This document shows positions 26,732-34,015 of a DNA stretch of 64,000 nt, in pieces. The DNA is from Vibrio penaeicida. Its GTDB lineage: Bacteria > Pseudomonadota > Gammaproteobacteria > Enterobacterales > Vibrionaceae. The first letter of the stretch is position 1. Each line of letters starts with the position of its first letter. Where the stretch lies: assembly GCF_030689305.1 (NCBI RefSeq), contig NZ_JAUYVM010000009.1, forward strand, positions 124,001-188,000. Direction: 5' to 3'. The notes under the pieces are model-generated. The model saw nothing but the letters and a program-made list of their open reading frames with translations. It was not told where the DNA came from and ran no database searches. Both the position numbers and the translations under genes were made by a program.

Positions 26732-26770
26732 GTATATTCCTTGTCCTAAAAAGTCGTTTTATATTGTTAT

Positions 26771-26801
26771 ATACCCAAGTGTTTTGAGATTACTTGGGTA
26801 T
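26771..26801. repeat. Palindromic intergenic repeat, copy 1
   Basis: A perfect 10-bp inverted repeat, ATACCCAAGT (26771-26780) and ACTTGGGTAT (26792-26801), with an 11-base centre. The right arm plus part of the centre (TTGAGATTACTTGGGTAT) recurs exactly at 27018. It sits upstream of the symporter. Confidence 0.85.
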
Positions 26802-27214
26802 TTGGGTAGTAACCCATTACTCACAGTGGCGAGCTCAAAGTGTGAGCCCAATAGCATATGAGTAAATCGTAATGCAAATGAGATGCAGTGATATCTGTAC
26901 CATAATTTATAATTCACGTATTTATGTATTTAGTGGAAACATGCTGTGAATCTAATAATTTATAAAGATTTATTGCATTAGAATTAAGTGAAATAAAGTG
27001 GTTTTAAAATAACTAGGTTGAGATTACTTGGGTATATTTAACCCATGTTAGAAAAATTTGAACATATCCTTCAGAGTGAATGGGTATACATAATGGGTAG
27101 GGTCAATCAAACTAGTATCACTGACCTATAGGTGTATCGTTCAATAATTTTTTTTGGAACACCAATTAGTTAGCTCAATAGGTAATTAAGTTGTTGGGTA
27201 ATTAGGAGAACCAT
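26802..27214. other. Divergent promoter region between symporter and DOPA-dioxygenase-like gene
   Basis: About 410 AT-rich bases with no supported gene, carrying the partial palindromic repeat at 27018-27035 and a further GGGTATACATAATGGGTAG near 27080. Promoters for both flanking genes must lie here. Confidence 0.5.
27018..27035. repeat. Palindromic repeat, half copy
   Basis: TTGAGATTACTTGGGTAT is an exact 18-base match to 26784-26801. The left arm of the palindrome is missing, so it looks like a truncated copy. Confidence 0.8.
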
Positions 27215-27535
27215 ATGTTTCACGCTCACGTTTATTTTGGTTTGAACAACCTTGCGAAAGCGGATGCTTTACGTAAGAAAATAAGAAAGGAACGCCAAGA
27301 TGTAGTTGCCGTTTTTGAGTTGGTAGAGAGGCTCGTTGGTCCTCATAAGATGCCAATGTTCGAAATTCATTTTAAAGATGATAGCGATGGAATTATCGAT
27401 TGGCTTGATAAAGAACGTGGAGATATGCCAGTTCTGATTCATCCTGTTAGTAATGAGCACTTACTTGACCACACTGAACGTGCCATATGGTTAGGAAGAG
27501 AACTCGGTGTTTTTGAAGAAACACTATCGCATTAG
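27215..27535 (+). CDS. DOPA 4,5-dioxygenase family protein
   Basis: A 106-residue cytoplasmic protein of the small DOPA 4,5-dioxygenase family, which in fungi cleaves the catechol ring of DOPA; the bacterial members are mostly uncharacterised. Family motifs read clearly: HAHVYFG at the N-terminus, GPHKMPMFEIHF in the middle, RGDMPVLIHPVSNEHLLDHTERAIWLG near the end. The conserved histidines (FHAHVYF, GPH, IHP, DHTE) are present and are likely metal ligands. TAGGAGAACCAT precedes the ATG. It is monocistronic, with its own terminator. Confidence 0.88.
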   Translation: MFHAHVYFGLNNLAKADALRKKIRKERQDVVAVFELVERLVGPHKMPMFEIHFKDDSDGIIDWLDKERGDMPVLIHPVSNEHLLDHTERAIWLGRELGVFEETLSH

Positions 27536-27537
27536 AA

Positions 27538-27555
27538 GCTCGGCGATTGCCGAGC
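27538..27555 (+). terminator. Hairpin terminator after the DOPA-dioxygenase-like gene
   Basis: A GC-rich 7-bp stem, GCTCGGC (27538-27544) and GCCGAGC (27549-27555), loop GATT, three bases after the stop. The following tract (TAATTGGTTTCTTT) is only partly T-rich. Confidence 0.65.
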
Positions 27556-27561
27556 CTAATT

Positions 27562-27597
27562 GGTTTCTTTAACTTATCTGGTTTCTTTAACCTATCT
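27562..27597. repeat. 18-bp tandem duplication at the sulfatase stop codon
   Basis: GGTTTCTTTAACTTATCT (27562-27579) is followed at once by GGTTTCTTTAACCTATCT (27580-27597), 17 of 18 bases the same. The second unit overlaps the end of the sulfatase gene. Confidence 0.85.
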
Positions 27598-29058
27598 CGA
27601 TCGGATTTTTTCGACGATATTCGCCAATTTTAACGCTAGTTCATCGACTTTATCAGGCATGCTAGGAGCGAGGTTTTTTAGCTGCCCTATATCATCATGT
27701 AAATCGTAAAGTTGTGGTTTGGATGTATTCCCTTTTTCGTTGCCAGTGTATTGGCAAACAAAGTCGTCATCATGCGGGGGAATATAGGCGTATTGTTTGT
27801 CTCGGTACACTTTTTTGTATTGCATACCTTCTAATACCATATCGTTACGTCCTTCTTGTGTTTTGCCCGTTAGCGCATCGAGTAAGTTATGGCTGTCTGG
27901 GGCTTCCACCTCTGAAAGCGGCTGTCCTGTAAGGGCGGCGAAGGTTGCGTATAAGTCGACTTGGTTGATTAGCGCTTCTGAATTCCCCTTATCAATGCCC
28001 TTTGGCCAGCGAACGATAAAGGGGACTCTTGTGCCACCTTCAAACAAGCTGTATTTCCCGCCACGTAGTGGACCAGCCATTTTGTGGTGACCATTCAACT
28101 TTACAGCGTCATCTTTATAACCGTCATTCAATACTGGTCCGTTATCGCTAGAGAAGATAACGATGGTGTCGTCCTTTAAATTCAATTCATCTAATTTATC
28201 GAGAACCTGCCCGATACACCAATCCATTTCGACTATTACATCGCCGCGCACACCATGCGGAGTAGCACCTCGAAATTTAGGGTTTGGAATACGTGGGACG
28301 TGTGGCTGGTGTAGGGCATAGAATAAGAAAAAAGGCTCATTCTGGTTTTTTTCTATAAAGGAAATGGCTTTGTTTGCGAACACTTCCCCCATTGTTTCGT
28401 CACTCCAAATAGCAGATTGACCGCCCTTCATATGCCCGATACGGCTGACACCATTGATAATAGTGCCATCGTGTCCGTGATCGTACATCACATCCAAAAG
28501 TTCAGGGTTCTCTCTTCCCGTCGGAATACCCTCATACGCTTTATCCCAATCGTAAGTGACTTCGATAGGGTCGTTAGGATCTAAATTTTCGACTTCTCGA
28601 TTGTCGATATACACACATGGCACGCGGTCGTTGGTAGCGGCCATAATGTAGGATTCATCAAATCCCACATCATTTGGCGTGCCCTCAATCGGCTGGTTAA
28701 AGTTCAAATCTCCATTCCCCAAACCTAAATGCCATTTCCCAACGATGCCGGTTTGATATCCCGCCTTTTGGAACATTCTTGGCATGGTATCGTCTAGCTT
28801 ACCAATGATTTGTGGGGCATCTCCGGGGAGAACGGCCGCGTCTGGGTTCCGCCATGGGTAAGATCCAGTAAGTAAACTGTAGCGAGAGGGGGTACATGTT
28901 GCAGCAGTGGCGTAACCTTGATGAAACTTTAAACCTTCTTCAGCCAGCTTATCGAGGTTGGGGGTTGGGATTTCATTTGCGCCATAGCAGCTAATGTCGC
29001 CAAATCCTAGGTCGTCGGCGTACATGATAATGACATTGGGGTTGGCTTTCTCAGTCAT
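27592..29058 (-). CDS. Sulfatase, formylglycine type (Cys)
   Basis: A 488-residue type I sulfatase. The start at 29058 (MTEKANPNVIIMYADDLGFGD) follows AGGAA and puts the metal-binding DD near the N-terminus; an upstream in-frame start would add 21 unrelated residues. The modification signature is C-T-P-S-R at 55-59, so Cys55 should become formylglycine. GIVGKWHLGLG and IFSSDNGPVLNDG supply further active-site residues. There is no signal peptide, so the enzyme appears cytoplasmic. It overlaps the upstream sulfatase by 8 bases, and a maturing enzyme is encoded divergently. The sulfated substrate is unknown. Confidence 0.92.
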   Translation of the reverse strand: MTEKANPNVIIMYADDLGFGDISCYGANEIPTPNLDKLAEEGLKFHQGYATAATCTPSRYSLLTGSYPWRNPDAAVLPGDAPQIIGKLDDTMPRMFQKAGYQTGIVGKWHLGLGNGDLNFNQPIEGTPNDVGFDESYIMAATNDRVPCVYIDNREVENLDPNDPIEVTYDWDKAYEGIPTGRENPELLDVMYDHGHDGTIINGVSRIGHMKGGQSAIWSDETMGEVFANKAISFIEKNQNEPFFLFYALHQPHVPRIPNPKFRGATPHGVRGDVIVEMDWCIGQVLDKLDELNLKDDTIVIFSSDNGPVLNDGYKDDAVKLNGHHKMAGPLRGGKYSLFEGGTRVPFIVRWPKGIDKGNSEALINQVDLYATFAALTGQPLSEVEAPDSHNLLDALTGKTQEGRNDMVLEGMQYKKVYRDKQYAYIPPHDDDFVCQYTGNEKGNTSKPQLYDLHDDIGQLKNLAPSMPDKVDELALKLANIVEKIRSR

Positions 29059-30544
29059 GGTTGTTCCTGCAAGTGTTAGAAGTATGGGGCGGGTAGTTGA
29101 GAAGTTCTGGCAAAATAACAAGCTCCGCCCATGGGTCTTGAATTCTCTCTAGCTCAAATGCCAGCATTTTGAGCAGTTTCCTTTCTCTTGTTTCCCCAGG
29201 CATAAACGAAAGGGGGCTAAGTTGATAGGGATCGTTACGGTTATCAAAAAATAGGATGTCTTCTAATTGGTAGTCACGATTAATGGTTAGTGTGAGGCTG
29301 TAGTGGTCTGTTTTTATGCCGCGTGCGATGGGGAAGTAGCCAGTGACATTGCCTTCTGAGTTTCTATTCCCGTCGACATTCTTGATGTAGAGAGCGTAGC
29401 GATTGGGCTGAGATTCCTGTTGGGTAAGATACTGAGCGAGATTTCGCCCGTGCAGTGATTTTGGTGTGTTGGTTTCAAGCCCTAAAAGCCCTAGTACTGT
29501 TGGCATAATATCTGGGCTACTCAAAAACACATCACTGATTTGTGTGTCTGATTGGAACGGGCGCTTTATCAAAAAGGGAACATTAAACGCTTCGTTGTAG
29601 AGCGTATTTTTCGCGTCGTTTAACCCATGTGAACAGAGCGTTTCCCCGTGATCAGAAGTAAATACGATGAGCGTATTATCCCATTCTCCGCTGTCTTTTA
29701 AGGCCGTTAAAATTCGCCCAAATTCTCGATCTACACCCGTTACGTTTGCAAAGTAAAAAGGGGCTGCGTCGGATTTTGGCATCTTATTATCGGCGTTGTC
29801 TCGAACCAGTAGCGCGTCGTTAGGGCTTGATGCGTAAAGGCTTAAGTCCTCGCTTGTACAATCATTAAGTGAAGAATAGGGGCTATGCGGCGGATTCATT
29901 GATACAAATAATGCGAAGGGTTTTTGCATGTCACGTTTATTTTCGCTGTTGTTCAAATAAGCGATTGCTTTGTCGGCCTCATGCTTGGCAGACCATTCTT
30001 TGGGTTCGTGGCGCTTTCCCTGATTATCGTAATAGTGCGGGTTTTTGTGCTCATCGAACGTGCCATAGCCATACCAATAATCGATGCCATGTCGTCTATC
30101 CGGTTCAGTGTAAGAGTCCCAAGCTGGGTTATTAGGGTCGACAAATTGCCCCGCATTTTCAGGGTCGTTCGCTGTCGGAAAATCCAAATGCCACTTGCCT
30201 ATGTACCCCACGTTATAACCGGAGTGGGCAAGCACATCCGTAAAGCAAACCGCATCTTTAGGTAGATCTGAATTTAAACGTCCAGAGTGGCAATTAAGCG
30301 GTACGCCACTTTTGTTGGGGTACATGCCCGTTAGCAGACTCCCCCGATGTGGGCTGCACAATGGACAGTTACTTACCGCGTTAGAGACCACGGTGGCTTG
30401 TTTTACGAAATTATCGATATTGGGTGTCTGCACTGGGTCAGCCACACCGGGTAACAATGATCGAAAAGGTTCTTGTTGCCAAAACCCCATAGCCATCTGG
30501 CGAAACTGATCAGGGAAAACATAAAGAAGATTAGGACGACGCAC
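29051..30544 (-). CDS. Second sulfatase, formylglycine type (Cys)
   Basis: A 497-residue type I sulfatase. I prefer the GTG start at 30544, five bases after GAGG, because it begins just before RRPNLLYVFPDQFR; starts further upstream (ATG 30589, TTG 30610) lack a ribosome site. The metal-binding region is FPDQ rather than DD. The modification motif is C-S-P-H-R at about 63-67 (NCPLCSPHRGSLLTG). GYIGKWHLDFP and VFTSDHGETLCSHG complete the active site. This FPDQ/CSPHR pattern resembles sulfatases acting on sulfated sugars, but no substrate can be named. There is no signal peptide. It is the first gene of the sulfatase pair. Confidence 0.9.
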   Translation of the reverse strand: MRRPNLLYVFPDQFRQMAMGFWQQEPFRSLLPGVADPVQTPNIDNFVKQATVVSNAVSNCPLCSPHRGSLLTGMYPNKSGVPLNCHSGRLNSDLPKDAVCFTDVLAHSGYNVGYIGKWHLDFPTANDPENAGQFVDPNNPAWDSYTEPDRRHGIDYWYGYGTFDEHKNPHYYDNQGKRHEPKEWSAKHEADKAIAYLNNSENKRDMQKPFALFVSMNPPHSPYSSLNDCTSEDLSLYASSPNDALLVRDNADNKMPKSDAAPFYFANVTGVDREFGRILTALKDSGEWDNTLIVFTSDHGETLCSHGLNDAKNTLYNEAFNVPFLIKRPFQSDTQISDVFLSSPDIMPTVLGLLGLETNTPKSLHGRNLAQYLTQQESQPNRYALYIKNVDGNRNSEGNVTGYFPIARGIKTDHYSLTLTINRDYQLEDILFFDNRNDPYQLSPLSFMPGETRERKLLKMLAFELERIQDPWAELVILPELLNYPPHTSNTCRNNHD

Positions 30545-30644
30545 AATTACCTCACGGTATACAAATAAATCGGTGCCTAAACATGTCATCACAAACAAGC
30601 CAGCACACAAATGTACTGAGATAATAATTTGAAATGATGTTTTA

Positions 30645-30666
30645 AAAATTTACAAAGATCACATTT
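30645..30666. promoter_or_regulatory. Possible CRP-binding site in the sulfatase/maturase divergent region
   Basis: The right half AGATCACATTT matches the CRP consensus half-site fully; the left half is poor. It sits between the sulfatase operon and the maturase gene, fitting catabolite control of a carbon-source cluster. This comes from reading by eye only. Confidence 0.35.
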
Positions 30667-30676
30667 ATCGATAAAT
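30663..30676. promoter_or_regulatory. 14-bp perfect palindrome, possible operator
   Basis: ATTTATCGATAAAT is its own reverse complement. It lies in the divergent promoter of the sulfatases and the maturase and overlaps the end of the CRP-like site by four bases. The binding protein is unknown. Confidence 0.35.
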
Positions 30677-30772
30677 CAAAAAGGCGTTTCAAAAAATATA
30701 TTGTATTTTGTTAGGTAATAAATCGTTGAATAACTGATTTTGGGCATATGCCTAATCAAGCCAGAGAAAACA

Positions 30773-32020
30773 ATGAATGTACTGAGCACAGCCATAAAGA
30801 GCCCGCACCCGCTGCGAATAGAAACACACAAACCTAAAGCAGCCAGACCTTTTCATGTGCTGAGCAAGCCTATCGGACCGCTGTGTAATCTCGACTGTGA
30901 GTACTGCTTCTATTTAGACAAAACGGAATACTATCCAGGTCAGAATCGCTTTGATATGACGGATGCGGCATTAGAAACCCACGTTAAAAACTACATCGAC
31001 AGCCAGCCTTTAGGTTGCAAGGAAGTGGTGTTCGGCTGGCAAGGTGGAGAACCAACCATGCGAGGCATTGAGTTTTTTGAACGTGCGGTCGCGTTTCAAA
31101 AAAAGCATTCGCGTAGGGGAATGGTCATCAGTAATACGATACAAACGAATGGTGTGCTTATTGATGAACGCTGGGCGTGCTTTTTAAAAGAAAATGATTT
31201 CTTGGTAGGCGTCAGTTTGGATGGAGATGAAGCGCTTCATGACCATTTCAGGAAAACACGCAGTGGCAAAGGATCATACAAACAAGTGGTTCGCGGGCTA
31301 AAAACCCTTCTTAAATATGGTGTTGAAACCAATGTACTCACCGTTGTTCAAAGTGATAATGCGCAGTACCCACAACGGGTGTACGAACACATAACCAGCC
31401 TAGGTGTTCAGTTCATTCAGTTTATTCCAGTGGTTGAGGCCGAAAAAGGCATTGGGATTTCTCATCGTAGCGTCAGCGCTGAACAATTTGGGCGCTTCAT
31501 GATTGAAGTGTTTGACGTTTGGCGAAAGCGAGATTTAGGGCGAGTGTTTGTAAGCCACTTCGATAACGCACTCGGAATGGTGTTAGGAATGCCATCCACT
31601 AACTGCGTGCATTCCCCTCAATGTGGTGAAAACTTGGTTACGGAACACAATGGGGATGTTTACAGCTGCGACCACTTTGTCTATCCAGAATTCAAACTTG
31701 GGAATTTGAATCGACGTGATTATCCCGACTTGATTGAAACCCCAGTCCAACAATCATTTGCTAAAAGAAAGCCCGTAGGTACAGCGCTGCACTGCGTGAA
31801 CTGTTCCCAAAGAGATTTATGCCATGGCGCATGCCCTGCTCAACGTATTGATGAAGTTGGTGAATTATCCATTACCGCTAAACATCGATTGTGTGAAGGT
31901 TACTTTGAATTCTTTTCCCACATTCGTCCCTATTTTAAAGCCATGGGGGCATGCTTAAAACGCGGTTGGAGCCCCGTTCATTACGTCAGATTTTTGCCGT
32001 CAGATAAGCGAACCAGTTAA
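30773..32020 (+). CDS. Anaerobic sulfatase-maturing enzyme (radical SAM/SPASM)
   Basis: A 415-residue radical SAM enzyme that converts the active-site Cys (or Ser) of sulfatases to formylglycine without oxygen. I start at ATG 30773; an upstream TTG is unlikely. The radical SAM cluster motif is CNLDCEYC (Cys38, Cys42, Cys45). The C-terminal SPASM-type region has many cysteines for two auxiliary clusters: CVHSPQCGENLVTEHNGDVYSCDHF, then CVNCSQRDLCHGACPAQR. It is divergent from two Cys-type sulfatases, which are the obvious clients. All parts look intact. Confidence 0.93.
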   Translation: MNVLSTAIKSPHPLRIETHKPKAARPFHVLSKPIGPLCNLDCEYCFYLDKTEYYPGQNRFDMTDAALETHVKNYIDSQPLGCKEVVFGWQGGEPTMRGIEFFERAVAFQKKHSRRGMVISNTIQTNGVLIDERWACFLKENDFLVGVSLDGDEALHDHFRKTRSGKGSYKQVVRGLKTLLKYGVETNVLTVVQSDNAQYPQRVYEHITSLGVQFIQFIPVVEAEKGIGISHRSVSAEQFGRFMIEVFDVWRKRDLGRVFVSHFDNALGMVLGMPSTNCVHSPQCGENLVTEHNGDVYSCDHFVYPEFKLGNLNRRDYPDLIETPVQQSFAKRKPVGTALHCVNCSQRDLCHGACPAQRIDEVGELSITAKHRLCEGYFEFFSHIRPYFKAMGACLKRGWSPVHYVRFLPSDKRTS

Positions 32021-32205
32021 TGATGCCTCTATCAAAAATGTGAACCTATCCAACTATCAGATATAAAAATGAAACGTAGTTTTGATCTGAATAACATAAA
32101 AATGAAAAAGCGTTTTAAAAATGGTTTTCGATAGGTTTTAATCTGACTTAAAGATGAGATACACCCGTTGCATAGCACTGTAAATAGCACGGTAAGAGGA
32201 TGAAA

Positions 32206-33945
32206 ATGAGCATTCAGTTAGCACAATGGCTACCGGAAGATTCAACATTTACTAGCAGAGATAACGCATTGAATGTGGTTAAGTTTCTGCTCGGTAAACA
32301 GACTATTCTGAATGCGGAAAACAGAGAGTGTAACTCACAACTAATTTGTGTAGCACATTATAACGATGAAGCGGCTTCAGTAGAACATATTGCCCGATTA
32401 ATGTGGGGGGCGATTCCTGCGAATGATGAGCTCAAACGCGAAAATGAGGCGTTAAGGCTCGCTCTATTAAGTGGTATTTCAGGCGAAAATGAAAACGCTT
32501 GGTCAAACCTAGTGAACTACGATCAGAAAATTGTCGAGATGAGTGCATTCGCTGTTGCGATTGTCGATGCGCCAGAGACATATTGGGATCCTCTTTCTGA
32601 TGCTGAAAAGCAAGCATTAATAGATTGGATGACGCCAGTTCAAGAACTGGATATTCCGCCTAACAATTGGCGCTGGTTTCGAGTACTGATTGTGTTTGCG
32701 TTAGAGCGCGTGGGCGTCGACATTCAGCGCGACAAGCTGCAACAAGATTTGGACTTTATTGATAGCCACTATATGGGACAAGGCTGGTACCAAGATGGTG
32801 GAGCCGCCGTTATGGACTATTACAACCCGTTTGCATTTCATTTTTATGGTCTTATTTACGCTCGTTGGATCCGTGATACCCACTTAGATGAAAGCGAGAA
32901 ATACGTCAATCGAGCGGTCGAGTTTGCACAAAGCTACCAATATTGGTTTGGCGAAAATGGTGCTCAGCTGTGTTACGGGCGTTCACTAAATTATCGATTT
33001 GCCGGAGCAGGCTTTTGGTCTGAGTTGGCATGGTTTGAACCGAAAGAGATTGCCATGTCCTCTCTAAAATCGCACTGGGTTTCCTCAATGCGCTGGTGGG
33101 CTGAGCGGCCGATATGGAGCCAAGATGGGCTACTTTTATCTGGTTTTGGCTACCCAAACTTATTAGCCAGTGAGTTTTACACCAGCCCAGTTTCTCCTTT
33201 ATTGGCTTTAAAGGCATTTTCAGCACTTAGATTAAATGAAGCGCATTCATTTTGGCAGGCAGAAAGCCAACCTTTAGAAACGACCCTTAAGCCAACTTGG
33301 GTATGTGACCAACATCTTCTTTGGCGTGATAGAGGCAGCTATTTACTGACGAACGCACCGCCAAGTGGCGAATTGAGACATTGCTACGATAAGTATTCAA
33401 AATTTGCATACAGTTCCGATCACGGCTTATGTGTTGAGAGTGAACAGTGGATAGAGCAAGGTTTTGCAGGCGACAACATGCTGGCTTTTCAGCACCCAGA
33501 AACTCAGTCATGGCACGCTAGAACCAAGAATGAAGAAGCATGGCGCGAAGGTGACAAGCTGGTGTCTGTTTGGTCGCCTTTCAAAGGCATTCGAGTGGTC
33601 ACGACTCAGTGGTTGAATGAAACGGGTAATGAAACACGTGAGCATAACATTCAATGCGAATCCGATTTTAACTACGTAATGACTGGCCATGCCGTTGATG
33701 TTTGGACGCCGTGGTTCAGCCACTTAGCGCGAAAGCCTGCAAGGATCGAATCCGAACGCTTGTTCAGTGAAATTATTTTGGAACATGGGGAAGGCAACAG
33801 CGCTGTTTACCCGTGTGCTCCAAACACCAATTTGTTGTACGCCCATGCCAGTGTTCCCGCTGTATCCGGGAAAGTAAGAAAAGGCAGCTCCACCCTCAAA
33901 GCGCTTATTTTGGCTGGGCGTACAACATCCATCCCTGAAAATTGA
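32206..33945 (+). CDS. DUF2264 family protein, possible glycan-processing enzyme
   Basis: A 579-residue cytoplasmic protein of the DUF2264 family. The start at 32206 sits six bases after AAGAGG; an ATG at 32200 touches that site and is less likely. Recognisable blocks are IPPNNWRWFRVLIVFAL, QGWYQDGGAAVMDYYNPFAFHFYGLIYA and LCYGRSLNYRFAGAGFW, followed by a beta-rich C-terminal half. The family is predicted to have an alpha/alpha toroid like some polysaccharide lyases and hydrolases, but its reaction is not established. It sits between the sulfatase maturase and a periplasmic binding protein, so a role on a sulfated or uronic sugar is inferred. Confidence 0.82.
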   Translation: MSIQLAQWLPEDSTFTSRDNALNVVKFLLGKQTILNAENRECNSQLICVAHYNDEAASVEHIARLMWGAIPANDELKRENEALRLALLSGISGENENAWSNLVNYDQKIVEMSAFAVAIVDAPETYWDPLSDAEKQALIDWMTPVQELDIPPNNWRWFRVLIVFALERVGVDIQRDKLQQDLDFIDSHYMGQGWYQDGGAAVMDYYNPFAFHFYGLIYARWIRDTHLDESEKYVNRAVEFAQSYQYWFGENGAQLCYGRSLNYRFAGAGFWSELAWFEPKEIAMSSLKSHWVSSMRWWAERPIWSQDGLLLSGFGYPNLLASEFYTSPVSPLLALKAFSALRLNEAHSFWQAESQPLETTLKPTWVCDQHLLWRDRGSYLLTNAPPSGELRHCYDKYSKFAYSSDHGLCVESEQWIEQGFAGDNMLAFQHPETQSWHARTKNEEAWREGDKLVSVWSPFKGIRVVTTQWLNETGNETREHNIQCESDFNYVMTGHAVDVWTPWFSHLARKPARIESERLFSEIILEHGEGNSAVYPCAPNTNLLYAHASVPAVSGKVRKGSSTLKALILAGRTTSIPEN

Positions 33946-33960
33946 TTTTTTAGGGGCGTG

Positions 33961-33978
33961 CGTCTTCGGGAAAAGACG
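33961..33978 (+). other. Short intergenic hairpin upstream of the binding-protein gene
   Basis: A 6-bp stem CGTCTT (33961-33966) with AAGACG (33973-33978). It has no T-tract, so it is not a good terminator. It may mark processing between the DUF2264 gene and the more highly expressed binding-protein gene. Confidence 0.3.
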
Positions 33979-34015
33979 ACAAATTTAATAAATAGAAAAC
34001 ATCAGGGAGTGACTG

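Noticed and set aside
33961..33978. Short hairpin before the solute-binding protein gene considered as a terminator
   Set aside because: The stem is only 6 bp and no T-run follows it.
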